Below, in pieces: positions 12,658-25,342 of a stretch of DNA of 64,000 bases. The stretch lies in contig JALLLS010000002.1 of assembly GCA_025094145.1 (NCBI GenBank), forward strand, positions 806,001 through 870,000. The letters are read 5' to 3'. The notes beneath the pieces were generated by a model. It saw nothing but the letters and a program-made list of their open reading frames with translations, ran no database searches and had not been told where the DNA came from. How positions within the stretch are numbered: the stretch's first letter is position 1; every line of letters begins with the position of its first letter. The stretch comes from Spinellus fusiger. Its lineage: Eukaryota > Mucoromycota > Mucoromycetes > Mucorales > Phycomycetaceae. A program made the position numbers and the translations under genes.

Positions 12658-15600
12658 TTATGTAAATGAACCAGTACGTGCCAACACTCCCAAAAGTCGT
12701 TTACCACTTTTTTGTAAAGTTGGCTCTGATATTTCCTGTACAAATCCGATCTTTTTGTTTTGTTGCTCCTTTGACCGCAAATAAAAGGGTGAACAATGTC
12801 AGTCTTATAATGTATACATAAAATTTTGTGCTTACTTTTTGCCTTTGATTGACAGATCCAAAACCTTGACGGGCTCCTGTGTCAGATGAACCGCCAATAA
12901 CACCGTTGGCTTCTGATAATAAGCTGGTGAATCTTTCTAATCGACCGGGTGTTCGGAGCAAGGGCTTTGTTACTAAAAGTGTCTCGAGAGCATTTGTGTC
13001 AACTCTTTTAGTTTCAATCTGAACGAATTTTGCAAAGCAGTCAGTCCAGTCATCAATATCAACATTTTTCTTGCGTTTTACACCAGGAGCTGACTTTCTG
13101 ACTATTGCTGGAATATCATCTGATGCTGATTCTAATACATTGACTTGCTATATATCATGAAAATCGTATTATTAAATGAAAATAATGTGAGCTACTTAGA
13201 CTTCTACAGTAATTACCTTGACACTAGAAATAATATTGTTGCTGTATTGTTCTGTTTCTTGTTCGTCATCGTCATCGTCATCGTCTTCAATTGCAGTATT
13301 TCTTTTCTTTACAGCTAGTTCTTCCTTCTCTTCTTCACCATCACTAAGTAGAAATACTTCATCCTCATCTGGTAAGGGTTGGGCTGCTTTTGCAAATGCT
13401 GCAGTTTTCGGGTCTTTGGCTATTATTAAACAAGCATAGAACAATCAATATCGCCTTTTTTTATCGTTAATAACATGCTTCAAATATATTACCTAATGTG
13501 TCTAATAGATTTCCTTCCTCTTCACGCAGCTTCCGTCGCTTAGCAGATGCTGCTCGACGAATAGCAACCAAATCCATGTCATCATCATCATAGAAATCAT
13601 AGTCATCTAGCATCAATCCTGCTTCTTTGGCAGCTTGTCTTCTACGCATTCCACCTCCCGTAATATCACTCATTAGGCGCTGTGTCATATTTTTGTCTAA
13701 TTCAGCCATATCCTTACTGATAAATAACAAAACATAAGTATATGATCTTTTATATGCTCAAGACCGATTACTTACTTATAGGCAGCTCTTAATGTTCCTT
13801 CATCTATCTGATCAGTCTCCTCATTAGCTTCCACCAACAAGTCATCTTGTTCATATTCGTCTAGATTCTCTTCATTTTCATCCATTTCTGGACCTCCAAG
13901 ACCAAAGAATTCATCTTCGCTTTCTTGTGCCTCTTCTTCAACATATTCACTTCTTTCCATTGTTTGTTTCTGAGGCATGGGTTTTTTTCTATTGGACTCA
14001 TCTAACGCCTGTATTTCTTCTACTTCTTCCACCGGATTCTCAATATCACTTAATATTTCTTCCATCTCAACGTCGCTTAAGTCCAGCTCAAGAGGACGCT
14101 TTATCAAACGAGACAACAGCTTCTTTGGCTCATCGTGTGCCTCTCCACTATCATTGGTGCTTTCTACAATAGAAGGATCGTTTGTCTACATAATAGTTAA
14201 TAGCTAAACCACTGTTTTAAATTTTATACATCTTTAACCCTACCTTTACTTGGTTCTTGAAGAAATTAATAATAGAGTTCTTTGGTTCTGCCTTTTTAGG
14301 TATAATATGCCTTGTTAATTCAGCATCATCCAGCGGATTGCTTTTTCTATTGCGTCTTCGCTTATTTTTTAAACTTTGCATTTGTAATTGTTCATCGTCT
14401 GAGGAAGCACCACTCTCTTTATCTTTTTTATTTTCCATTTCTGTGGTGTCGTCTGCATTATCATCATCATCCACATTGTCTGCATCATCGTCTTCATCTT
14501 CTCCAGAGTATTCCAACTCCTCCAATTCTTCCTCGGGCACATCCTCCTTGTCACTATTATTCCTATCTTTTGTGAAATGATGTTTAATCTGAAGATGCAT
14601 ATAGGCAGCTTCTTTTTCTCTCATCAAGCTTTCCTTGGCTCTTTCCTCTGCTGTTGCAAAGCTACCCCTCGCCCGTGCCTCTTCCTCCATTCGCTTACGA
14701 CGTTCTAACATCTCTTTAGCAATACAGTCTTGGAGCCGCATATTTAGATCACGATGAGGAGAATTGGATGTACGCATAGAGGACCAAGCCATTGCCATGA
14801 CGTTGGGGTGTTGAGGGAAAGGTGGTTTTTGGTGTGTGAGCCCTGGCTTGCCAATAATCTCAATATCACTATCACTATCCTCATAAGCTGGTGCTTTCTT
14901 CTTTTCAGCCTCATTGTTTACTAGCACCGGTTCTGTCACTCTGTTCAATAAAATAAGAGGGAAATTGTATATACGCATTATTCTAACATCCAAACCGTAA
15001 TTACCTTTTTTCTATGGGTTGTTCTATAACTCCCTTTGTGTTTTCAAACTTCTCCAAGAATTCAGCCAGTGTCTTCTTTTTGGACCTTGGCTGGAGGATG
15101 ACCTGCATAGAGCGCTGAAGTCGTTCTGCCTCTTTTCTCATTTCCAAAAGGTCTTTTTTAGATAATCCCCGTTTCCTTTGTGAGGATGTATTTTCAGTAG
15201 CACTTTCCTCATTACTCTCAAGAAATAGAAAGGATGACTTTGGTTGAGCTGTTTCATTATTTCCGGATAGTAATTCAGGAACACCCGTTGTTTTTAACTG
15301 TCCTAGGATATCATTCAGTGCATCCTCTTGTTCCATGTCGTCTGTCTGTTGGGAACCCCCCGTGTGGGCCTGTAGTTTTCTCGCTAATCTCTTCTTGGCT
15401 GCCTTTGCTACAGATGTCTGCTCTGTCGCTACATTGGAGGATTTCTTTTTCTTCTTGGCTTCTGGTTTCTTTCGCTGCAGCGAAGCTTTAATGCGCTCAC
15501 TCTCTGAATCTGACTCTGAGCTCGAGGCATTGTTCTCTAGTACTTTGGCAAGAATGGCTTTGAATTGTGCATTACCGGAGGTCTTGGGAGGTCTTGCCTT

Positions 15601-16014
15601 TTTCTTTTCTTTTTTCTTTACTGTTTTGGGTGCTTCTGTAGTGTGGGTAGGTGGGTTGAAAGCAGTAGTAGAAGAAGAATACTCTGGCAACTCCACAAAG
15701 GTCACTTTTTTAGTGGGAGAAGGGCCCAGTAGGCCGGGTGTTTTAAGAATGGAGGGAGTTGTAAATAATGCAGTGTCGTCGTCGTCGTCGTCCACTTCAT
15801 GACCAATGTTCTTAAATCGGAGCATGTTCTTCAGTTTGTTGGAGATGTTCAAGTGGATAAGTGTGTTGTTATCATCGAGATTATCTTCATCTTCAGAATC
15901 GGATAGATTGTATAGCTTTTGTTTAGGCACTGTTGCTGGTGCAGGACTTGCTCCTGTGGTGGTGACAGGCGTAGGACTGTTAGGAAAGAGTTGTTCATCG
16001 TCACTTATATCCAT
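12658..16014 (-). CDS. mrc1: Mrc1/claspin-like DNA replication checkpoint mediator, 7 exons
   Basis: Mrc1/claspin travels with replication forks and carries the checkpoint signal from the sensor to the effector kinase. Exons on the minus strand are 16014-15005, 14940-14244, 14185-13776, 13716-13493, 13419-13217, 13147-12836 and 12768-12658, giving 988 aa with all phases consistent. The protein is largely disordered, acidic and Ser/Lys-rich. A helical stretch GLSKKDLLEMRKEAERLQRS sits near residue 300. The MRC1-like domain follows: EDEFFGLGGPE at about 660, then the DEY/DDLL stretch, DITGGGMRRRQ and the AKDPKTAAFAKA segment. The C-terminus has KSGKRLLG. Serine-acidic clusters and SQ/TQ pairs fit kinase targets. 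It is divergent from tsr1 with about 1.7 kb between the starts. The family call is firm; small exon shifts are possible. Confidence 0.85.
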
Positions 16015-16961
16015 GGTGCTTAAATACAGGTGCTATTGGTGGTACTGGTGTTGTTATAAGGATAAATCTGGTGTTGACTATAGTGTGCTCTATAGTATAA
16101 TGTTGGACGATGTATGTGTCTGTATCTGTAGGAAGCGTGAAAACAGCAAATCCAGACAAGCAAGGAAAGTCCCAAAAAAAGTAAGAGACTTGAAATAGGC
16201 AAAAGAAACTGAGAAATTGAACAGTCCTATTTTTTTTTATTTTTCGCGTCTGTTTCCTGTAACAAACTCCATAAAAATACGAGAAACCGTGTCCATCTGC
16301 TCCAGACCAGTGTATAAAGGATAGGTCTACTTGTATGAGTGAGTGAGTGGGTGGGTGAGTGAGTAGATGGTAATAAACTTGTATAGGGCAGTATAAGTGG
16401 TTATAGAATACACAATCAACAGGCGTATCTCCATGAATTAGCATGGAAGAGTGCAGTCTATCTATCTTTGTTATTTCATCGTAGAGGCTTTATTGAGATT
16501 TAACAGAAAACAGACACGACTACGTGTAATGAATAAGGCCTGCATAAAGACCATTGGAGAACCAAAAGCAATAATATATATGAAATTCTATTCCAAGTAA
16601 TTAAAATAAAGAACGATCTATTTCTTCATAGGGTGGTGAGTGAATTCCTTTGTATACTTGAGTCTAGTCAATAGTTAGCTTATAAACTATCTTTATTTTA
16701 CATACTTGACTCTATGAAACTACAACATCAATGTCTCCAAAAACATAAATAGGATTCTTGTGTATGCTACATGTTAGGGATACACTTCTTCATCTATAAA
16801 TCCATTCATAATTCAATGAACAACCACAAGTCTTTTCAGCCAATCCTGTCTTTTTTTTTTTTTACTTCAACAGTGCATTTCATAATATCCCTACTAAAAC
16901 GATTGAGTTAATTCATTTATTAGACTTGTAATGAAGGCTATCTATCTTTTTTCTTTTTAAA
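16015..16961. other. 5' region of the checkpoint gene and spacer
   Basis: No gene is seen. It contains a (GTGA/GTGG)-type repeat near 16337-16365 and the shared upstream region of two divergent genes. Confidence 0.45.
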
Positions 16962-17127
16962 ATAATACCAATACCAATACTTAATACTACATACTACATA
17001 CTAATACTAATACTAATACTAATACTAATACTAATACTAATACTAATACTGATACTGATACTGATACTAATACTAATACTAATACTAATACTAATACTAA
17101 TACTAATACTAATACTAATACTAATAA
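16962..17127 (+). repeat. Hexanucleotide (ACTAAT)n microsatellite
   Basis: About 165 bp of near-perfect ACTAAT units with a few variant units (ACTGAT, ACATACT) near the start and middle. It sits between the divergent mrc1-like and tsr1 genes. Confidence 0.95.
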
Positions 17128-17736
17128 TACAACTCAGTTTTATCTATTTTTTTTTCTTTACTCTTTAGCAATAATGCAGTTCATATCTGTCAGTGTCCAT
17201 TCTACACCAACAACACATGTGTAATATTCTCCTTAATGTCTGTGTACTTATCTCTGTGGCTAAGTTCCCTCCAGCTAAAATCAGTGACGGTGATTGCGCT
17301 GCTTTAAGCACGCCCACCCAAATGGTAATAAGAAGCAAGAGAAATAAAAATAAAACTTTTTTTTTCTTACAAGTCATTAAGCGACTTGTGCTATTCTATA
17401 ACTGTATATTTGTAGGTGTTTACTTTAATTCGACTTTTTTTTTTCTTTCTTTCTTTCAATACTGCTTGTTCTATAGTGGAAGGAGGGGGGGAAATACTAT
17501 GGCTACTGGTTCAGTAGTAAAAAGCATAGTAAGAAGATATTAAAAAAAAAAAAAAAAACGAGTATAGATACATAGATAGATACATGCATAGGTGTAGAGG
17601 TGTATCCCAGTATAAATGTAGATATCTCCCCCTGTGCTCTTTCTCTCTCTGTCTCTACCTTTTCTCTCTTTATTATCAACACCTATACTAACAATACACT
17701 GGACAAACAATAAAAGAAGAATAAAAGAAGCTTATC
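17128..17736. other. tsr1 upstream region
   Basis: It contains an A-run near 17541, a TATAAAT near 17611 and a CT-rich tract at 17636-17680 just upstream of the tsr1 start. No separate gene was recognised. Confidence 0.45.
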
Positions 17737-20652
17737 ATGGGAGAGCATCGCCATCGTCCTGGATCGATGCATCAATCGAACAAACCTTTCAAGTCTCGCC
17801 ACGCAACAAAGAGTTCTATTCGTGAAGCCACTAAAGGAAAAGTCGACCGAACCACTGCCAAACAGTCCACGGCTGCTAGCAAGGTGACAAGCAGACTCGA
17901 CCGTCGTAACACAGCTCGTACTCTCCAACAAACCAAGCGAGAAGAAATCACCAGAACCAAGAGACTGTTTGAAGGCCGTCACGGTGCTCCCAAGATTGTT
18001 CCTGTGCTGCCTCTGTGCCCTGACAGTGATGTAGAGGGTGCTATTGCTTCTCTTTATCAGTGTCTGGGAGAGCAGCTGACGGGGGATCCCAGTCTCTCTT
18101 CAGTATTGAATGTAGAACGGTTCAAGCAAAAGATTCAATTTGTGCCTTTACGCCGTAACTTTGTGGATGTGTTGGATGCCTTTAAAGTAGCTGATTTTGC
18201 TATTATCCTTATGTCTGCACAAGTGGAGGTGGATAAGTTTGGCATTAGCTGTCTTTTGGGTGTGCTTAACCAGGGATTGGTCAATGTTGTGCCTGTAGTG
18301 CAGGTAAGCGTATAGTCATGCATTAGAAAAGAAAGAAAGCTGTCTTATATATATATACATCTTTCTCTATTGACACTCTCTACCAACAAAAGCACATGGA
18401 GGCCACACCTACCAAGCTGCGTACTCAGGTGAAGAAGTCATTGTTGGCATTCACTCGTCAATTCTTTCCTGAAGAAGAGCACCTGTTTTCGTTGGACAGT
18501 GATAATGATGCTATGAATGTGATTCGTTATTTGACTTCTCAGCGTCCCAAGCCTCTGACATGGCGTGATCTTCATCCTTACATGCTTGCTGATGAAGTGG
18601 AGTATGAGCCTACAAGTGAGGTAAGTGCCTCATGGAAATAGAGAAAGAAAAAAAGAAAAAAAGAAAAGAACCAAACAACTCACTAGCCAATATAACTTAG
18701 GAACAAGGCACTCTCAAAATCACTGGATTTGCTCGTGGCAATCCCTTTAATGCCAATCGTCTAGTGCATCTCCAGAACTATGGTGATTTCCAAGTGTCCC
18801 AGGTGAGTTCACTGATAAATGATAAGAATGAGGAGGAGGATAATAACAAGGATAATAACAAGAGTACAATACTCACACACGATCCATGATGTAGATCACC
18901 TCTGCACCTCTTGCAGTAAGAGAGCACGAAATGCAGACAGATGCTGCAGTACTGGACACACCTACTGGAGAACAAGATGACTTGGTAGCAGAGAATGAGC
19001 CTGACTTTATGGACAATGAACAGACCTGGCCTACAGAAGAAGAGTTGGCAGAAGCTGATGGTAAAGCATTAGACCCCTCTCTTCTTTCTCTTTGCTTTGG
19101 GCTCTTCACAAGGAGAGACATTTAACTTGTACAACTTTCTTTCATTCATTCGTTAGAGCGTGTGCGTGCCATGGGAGGTTCTTCTGATATGGACGCTGAT
19201 ACTCAAAAGGCAAAGAAGAGAGTGCCCAAGGGTACCTCTGCTTACCAGGCATCATGGATCATTGATGACGAGGAGAACAGTGGTTACTCTGAGGACGAGG
19301 ACGATGAGGAACCAAGTGCCATGGAGATGGACGATGGAGAGGATGTTGAGTCTGTAGGAGGTGAATTTAACCAAGAAGACTATGAGGACATTGAGCTGGA
19401 AGAAAAGAGACCTGATGAGGATGAGTTTGATCAGGAAGAAGAAGAAAGACAGTATGCAGAGTACTTGAAGCAGCGTCAAGATGAGTTCAAAGATCACACT
19501 GAATTCCCTGATGAAATTGATACACCTGGTCATATTCCTGCTCGTGAACGATTTGCTCGTTACCGTGGTCTTCAGTCCTTCCGTACTTCTCCTTGGGATC
19601 CTTATGAGAACCTGCCAACAGACTATGCTCGCATCTTCCAGTTTGAAAACTACACAAGAACCAAGGCACGTGTTGTGAGTCAGGCCATTGTTGGTAATGT
19701 GAAGCCTGGAACTCGCATTACTCTTTGGGTTCAACAAGTTCCTCGTGGTGCCTATGGTAAGTAAAGAAAATGTGTGTCTGTTGTGTTGAGGGGGAAATTG
19801 ATGGTGTTTATTAGAGGCATTTGATAAATCACGCCCATACCCTGTATTTGGTCTTCTTCAGTTTGAGCACAAGGTGTCTTTGCTCAACATCCAGATCCAG
19901 CGCGACAATGCCTACGAAGAGCCTGTCCGCTCAAAGGTAAGAATAAAGAATTACCCTTCTGCCTTTGTTGTATTGACTGTTCTTCTTCAAAGGATCCTAT
20001 GGTCATGCACTTGGGATTCCGGAGGTACACTGTTCAGCCCATCTATTCCCAGAACAGCAACAAGGGAACCAACCATGTTCATAAATACGAGCGCTTCTTA
20101 CACCTGGGCAAATCATCTTTTGCTACTGTGTATGGCCCGGTTGTGTTTGGCAAAGTCCCCTGTGTGTTCTACAAAGAGACAGAAGACGTGAATGAACCCA
20201 TCCTGGTATCTACTGGTATGTTCGTCAACACAGATGTCAAGCGCATTGTTGCCAAGCGCATTGTGTTGAGTGGACATCCCTTCAAGATCCACAAGAAGTC
20301 TGCAGTGGTTCGCTATATGTTCTTCAATCCAGGTAAATCATAGTAAACCTCCTGCTTCTTGCTTCTTGATGTGTGAAGGTCTAATGTTTGTTGTATAGAG
20401 GATATTCACTGGTTTAAGCCTGTGCAGCTTCAAACAAAATACGGCCGTGCAGGTCATATCCGAGAATCCCTGGGTACCCATGGCTATATGAAGTGTATTT
20501 TTGATGGGCCACTTACACAGCAGGATACTGTGATGATGCCCCTTTATAAGCGTATGTATCCCAAGTGGAATACCATCTTATGGACAGGTGGCTTGGACAA
20601 ATCTACTCAGGCCATTGGTGAATCCAAGGCGATGGTCATTGATATGGAGTAA
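17737..20652 (+). CDS. tsr1: Ribosome biogenesis protein Tsr1, 8 exons
   Basis: Tsr1 is a nucleolar-cytoplasmic assembly factor of the 40S subunit, a catalytically dead relative of the GTPase Bms1. Exons 17737-18303, 18393-18620, 18701-18802, 18895-19060, 19157-19756, 19815-19936, 19993-20332 and 20399-20652 join in frame into 792 aa (yeast Tsr1 is 788). The basic N-terminus ([20 protein letters not shown]) is typical. The AARP2CN-type part lies around [17 protein letters not shown], followed by an acidic linker ([15 protein letters not shown]) and the conserved C-terminal block with [28 protein letters not shown]-like basic strands and [17 protein letters not shown]. No G1 Walker motif is seen, as expected for Tsr1 rather than Bms1. 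The frame is intact, so it is very likely an active housekeeping gene. Confidence 0.96.
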
Positions 20653-21087
20653 GACATTATGACACTGCATAAACGACACTTTCTTTCATGCCTTGTATTT
20701 TACTGCATTAATAATAGAATAGAATAAAACAGATAGGCAGACATTATTGGATCAATAGACAAGTGGATAGATCGTTGCATAGGGTTTATATGTATAAAAT
20801 AGATAGGTACAACTATCTATGGATCACCCTATAGCCCTCTATTGGTAGAACAGGTGTATCTACATGGAGCAGAGTTACACGTGTATTAGGAATAGCTTAG
20901 CCATTGTTGTTGCTGTTGTTGTTGTTCTCTATAGTCCATAGTTCAACTTATGAAAAAAAGGCACAATGAATTGTGTCTGGTACAGCTATGTCTGATACAG
21001 TAGACAGTGTGCAAATAGACAGTGACTGTGGAAATACAGTCTTATGTATTTATTTGTGCTGGCTACTTCTCTTTCTTTCTTTAAACA
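20653..21087. other. Spacer between tsr1 and the mtSSB gene
   Basis: It contains AATAGAATAAAAC-type poly(A) signals near 20715 and a GTT repeat near 20910. No gene is seen. Both flanking genes run in the same direction. Confidence 0.5.
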
Positions 21088-21870
21088 ATGTCTGCACTTT
21101 TCCGTACCACTGCCACAGCCAGCAAGTTTGCTAGAGTAATACACTATCTCTCCGTAAACAAATAATACACTGCTAATACTACTTTTTTAGTCTTTCTCTT
21201 CTACACCTGCCAGAGCCACCCGTAAGTCATAGCATAAAAAGACCCAGTAACTCACAAATCCAGTCAACAAGATTCAGTTGATTGGTCGCGTCGGTTCTGA
21301 CCCCATTGTACAGAATTTTGATAATGATAAGAGCGTTACCAACTACACTGTCGCCACTTCCGAGACCCGTCCTGATAAAGAAGGTAGCGTATTTTTCATT
21401 CCATCTATAAGAGGTGTATGTTATTGTTTATTTATCAATAGAATGATGGGTCTTTATTTTTCCGTGGACTCTAGGCAACTTGGTCAAGCGCACTCAATGG
21501 CACCGTGTTTCTGTCTGGAACAGCCCTGAATGGATCACAGAGAGATTAAAGAAGGGGTAAATTGTGGGAAGAAATGGAAATGGAAACAAAAGGAAAGTAA
21601 GCTGCAGTGCTAAAAATGCAATGTCTCTAGTGATCTTGTTTACGTGGAGGGTCGTTTAAACTACAGTGATTACACTGACAAGGAGGGTGTTCAGCGCACA
21701 AGATCTGAGATTAAGCAATGTAAGTAGATAAAACTGCCAATGATTTCTGCCTCTCTTCCTCCTGTATGGACTTGTCACTTGTGCTGACTTTATTTAATAT
21801 TCTAGCCCAACTTAAGATTCTTGCTCAATCCAACCGTAACCGTGAAGCAGAGGGCGAGAACGAGGAATAA
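21088..21870 (+). CDS. rim1: Mitochondrial single-stranded DNA-binding protein (Rim1/SSB), 6 exons
   Basis: This protein coats single-stranded mitochondrial DNA during replication. Exons 21088-21135, 21191-21221, 21264-21383, 21475-21556, 21631-21719 and 21806-21870 give 144 aa, all phases agreeing. The N-terminus (MSALFRTTATASKFAR plus SFSSTPARAT) is rich in Ser, Thr and Arg and lacks acidic residues, as in a mitochondrial presequence. The OB-fold follows with NKIQLIGRVGSDP, NYTVATSE, KRTQWHRVSVWN and GDLVYVEGRLNY, and a short acidic tail (EAEGENEE). Length and motif order match fungal Rim1 and bacterial SSB cores. A poly(A) signal AATAAATAAA lies near 21930. Confidence 0.93.
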
Positions 21871-23129
21871 AAACTGTCCCTTAATCCTCTGCTGTATGAT
21901 TTGTAAATTTACTGCATGTGTGATCAAAGCATAATAAATAAATTTTATTGTGACTGTTGATAGTGTCTCCGCTTGTATTCTATTTTCCTATAAAAACGGC
22001 CCACAAGAGACAAGAACAATCTGTATTTTTTGTTCTCTTTTGCTGCTGTCTATTTTCTTCTGCTACGTAAGTCACGCTTTTCTTTCTCTTTCTCTATTCT
22101 TTTCTCTATTCTTTTTGGGGTTGTTTGAGACAGTGATGATAATTCCAAATTATCCTTGAGCAATTTATTATGGTTATCCGTTTTGGATACCGGTTGCAAT
22201 GTAGCTTTTATTATGTCATAGTTACACTGAGTCTTAAAAAAGAGATATACAATAGTTTGCTGGTTTACATATGAACAATGTCACTTATCAAAAAAAAACA
22301 CTCTCTAGGCAAGAAATATGGACTTGACAAAATATAAGTATTTCAGATAGATAAATATTTAAAATATGAATAAACATAAACAAACATTTAAAAACAGTCA
22401 CACCTATTTTTATGGAAATAATAACAGAAAGCACATTGAAAACAGTCATAAATATAGACATGTTGTAAAAGAATAAAGGACACTTTATTAGTGACACTTT
22501 ACATTTTTATTCTATTGACAAGTAAACAACCTACCTGATTTCAGTTGATGTGTACTTGTTTAGTTACACTTGGTCTACTCTTAAATTTGAAAGGTATTAA
22601 AAGGAGCGGGAAGCTAGTGTAACTAAGGAAAGGAACTGTGGTGCAGGGTCATTTGTTTGAAGGTCCTATAGACATGGGTATGGAGTGTGAGCTCATCATC
22701 CTAATAATAATAAAAACCTATCACGTAGATCGATAATGACACGCCCAAGAGGGTTTTCTGACTTCCAACTGCCCATTACTTGTTATTGTGTCTCGGCCAT
22801 CGACATGGATCAATGACTGTGGACAAGGCGTACAGTGTACACAAAAATAGAATATTTAACCAATGTGCTTATTAGAAAGATAACTAGTATGTAGTATGAA
22901 TGATGTTAAGATGATGTGGGTTACATGCTATCCTATACCTTTAGAATAGGCTGTAAACAATGTCTATACTCTTTAATAGCCTACAGTACTTCATCTTTCA
23001 ATAAAAGACTATATTGATCTATTCAAATGCTTCTGGTCCGTGTTGACATCCTGAAATTGATCCGAGCATTGAGTGGCCTTTTTTCTTTCTTTCTTCTTTC
23101 TTCTTATTGACATCCTCACATTGGCCATT
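21871..23129. other. Spacer, no gene recognised
   Basis: Short frames only. The segment lies between the mtSSB gene and an acyl-carrier-protein pseudogene. A CT/TC-rich tract lies at 22076-22120. No tRNA fold was recognised. Confidence 0.45.
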
Positions 23130-23345
23130 CTACCTGATAACATTTATGGCAGTTGTGATCTTATCAGGATCATAGTTGAGAACATCAGTACAGAGCTGTG
23201 GCTCAATGGCCATCACCAGCCTAGTAGTATTCAGGCTGTCCAAGCCAAGATCCTTGATACAATAGGCTTCATCAGAAAAGTTGTCACCCACTATACCACA
23301 GCTCTTAAAGATAGACAAGAAATATCATTTGACTTTTGAACCTGA
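23130..23345 (-). pseudogene. Mitochondrial-type acyl carrier protein pseudogene fragment
   Basis: A 62-aa minus-strand frame contains KDLGLDSLNTTRLVMAIEP, the phosphopantetheine-attachment helix of acyl carrier proteins (Ser in GLDSL kept), then PDKITTAINVI, which fits the last ACP helix. The first ACP helix upstream is only partly readable and is interrupted by a stop (KVK then stop). There is no mitochondrial presequence or other exon in view. I read it as a partial, decayed copy of a nuclear mtACP gene; a spliced live gene with an unseen upstream exon is less likely. Confidence 0.6.
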
Positions 23346-23897
23346 AGAGTAGAAAGAGCAGACATATGATACATGGACAGACAAGGACCAAAAAAAGAAA
23401 AAGACAGTATCTTTGATATCATTGGCTGCAGGATAGACTACAGAACAATTATTTACATGTACAGCGTATCAAAAAGAAGGAGGCTAATAAAAGAGCATAT
23501 TGATGGTAAATAATGTTAAGAATAAAAAGTCAGTGTTCCATTTAAAACATCGAATGGCGTTAATAGTCACATGGCTTTTGTTTCTATTGGCTCAACTATT
23601 TCTTTAGTGCCAAAAAGTTAAAATGATCAGGGAAAATAAATGCAAAAATAGTATATTATGTCCCAATTGGGATGTATAAGGCTCTTTTACACACCAGGAG
23701 ATCTTTAGGATATAAAAAGAAATAGTTGAAATAAAATTGTTTAAGAAATGACATCGATTTGAGGAGCGAAAATAAATTAAGATGTACTCATGTTAGTTTT
23801 TAAATAAAAACTATGTAGATTTACCTGTAGATATCTGAATCCCAGAGAAAACCACCTTCGATGGGGTGATATATAATATGAATACAAATAAGAATAT
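23346..23897. other. AT-rich spacer
   Basis: No recognisable frame. It lies downstream (on the minus strand) of a Fanzor-like tail. Confidence 0.45.
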
Positions 23898-24125
23898 CTA
23901 TTCTTTTCTACAGAATGGAACTGGTCGGTGGAGACCCTTTAAACACTCTTCTGTAATTGTATAGATATTCTTTGATGCATTCACATTTCTGTTCCAAACA
24001 ATTCCACAACCTTGGCAAGCGCGGATATTGTTGAAATTCACTAATACCTCAGTGAGGTTATTTGTAATATAAGTATGGCAGATCTTGAGAACAAAAAGAA
24101 ATCTCACAAGCCATTTGCTTAATCA
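23898..24125 (-). pseudogene. Fanzor/TnpB-like C-terminal tail (zinc ribbon and RuvC-III), decayed
   Basis: The minus strand encodes ICHTYIT, about 20 residues later ACQGCGIVWNRN and VNASKNIYTI, ending HRPVPFCRKE and a stop. This is the order of the last part of TnpB/Fanzor proteins: first Cys pair, second Cys pair, the W-N-R-D strand with the third RuvC Asp, and a trailing R-P..F tail. Here the RuvC-III Asp reads Asn and the first zinc-ribbon pair has only one Cys. No N-terminal or RuvC-I/II part was found upstream. It is a truncated dead relative, of a different clade from the intact gene at 47498. Confidence 0.6.
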
Positions 24126-25140
24126 GAACCACCAAAGTAATCCAGACTACAACAACATTCTAGAAAGAAAAAGAATTCCTTAAAGAACAGTTGCCTAGTT
24201 ACCTGTTGTGATCAAATTGTGTGTTGTGTTCCTGTTCATGTACGGTCTTTGATTTCCCTAGACTATCCTTTGTAATAATACTCTCTTTCGTAGTCCCTGC
24301 TAGAGACCCAATATCTATACATTTATCTCTCTAGTGGTCTTGTTGATAACCCTAGTGCCCTTTATTGCAGAATAAAGGAGATATTTTACAATAAAATCAC
24401 TTTATGGAATTCTATGGCCTTGAAATACAAAACCAAAACTATACACACTGTAGGATAGGGCAGCCACCCTTCCCAGTCTGCTTGGATGTTCTATGAAAAT
24501 CATAGCTATTGCCTGGGAATGGCAGAATAGACAAATTCACAGTCAAAGAAGAAATAGAAAACTAATATAAAAAGTGTAATTGTCTATATCTTTAATAAGA
24601 TAGACTTTAATCCAAACAGCTTCCTAGCGTATAAACAAGATAGGCTTTAAGAACTTGAACAGCTGACTGTTTCTTGTTCTCGACTTGTTTTCTTTGGTTG
24701 GCTAATGTGTTTGAAAAAAACCTTTTCACTGTCTGTCTGTCTTAGCATTGACTATGGACTGTGCGATTAAACACTATAAAGTTGGATAAAAGGAAGAAGC
24801 AAACCTGACATTACAACTCAATCACTGTATCTATTGTTTAACATAATATGCTATCCTTAAGCCCACAGTATAACAATCAAGCACATGTCAATATGAGCAT
24901 AACTGAGCAAGGTAATGTGCCATTATTAACAAAGAGAAACAATAGAAGGAAGTTGTAGACACTACCAAGGACTATTCTAGTGATAAAAAGGTAGGCAGTG
25001 TCTTCATCTGGGCTTGAGCTCATTGTAATCTATCTCCCAAGGATAAACCATTATAATGTTGGGATATAGATTCTATTGCTATGAAGGGAGTGTACTTTGG
25101 CAGTAGCTATAGTACATAATATATCATTAGCTATACTATT
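24126..25140. other. Spacer, no gene recognised
   Basis: Short frames without recognisable domains on either strand. The missing N-terminal part of the Fanzor-like tail would be expected here but was not found. Confidence 0.45.
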
Positions 25141-25342
25141 ACAATAAACAATTTTATTCATCAACACTATATTCTATTGATAATACAATTTGATAGTGAG
25201 GTATACTACAAAAGGAAATAACAAATTGGACATCCATAAACCCTTTGATTCTAATCATTGTTCCATATAAGGTGCGTTTTTTTCTGTCTCAAAAGGAAGG
25301 ATATAACTGTTAAAGTCCAGAAAATCTTTGGGTGTGTAGCTT
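25141..25342 (+). repeat. Diverged copy of the internal region of the TRIM-like element at 54730-55433
   Basis: The stretch starting ACAATAAACA and running through CTATTGATAATACAATTTGATAG to TTTGGGTGTGTA is clearly similar to 54978-55163, including CAAAAGGAAA, CATAAACC and AAAAGGAAGGATAT in the same order. The flanking LTR sequences of that element are not present here. In the 54.9-kb copy the stretch reads as part of a 79-aa frame; here it has stops. Confidence 0.7.

Noticed and set aside
15335..15802. 155-aa plus-strand frame inside the checkpoint gene
   Set aside because: It is a shadow of the Ser/Lys/Asp-rich coding exon on the minus strand, with no recognisable domain.
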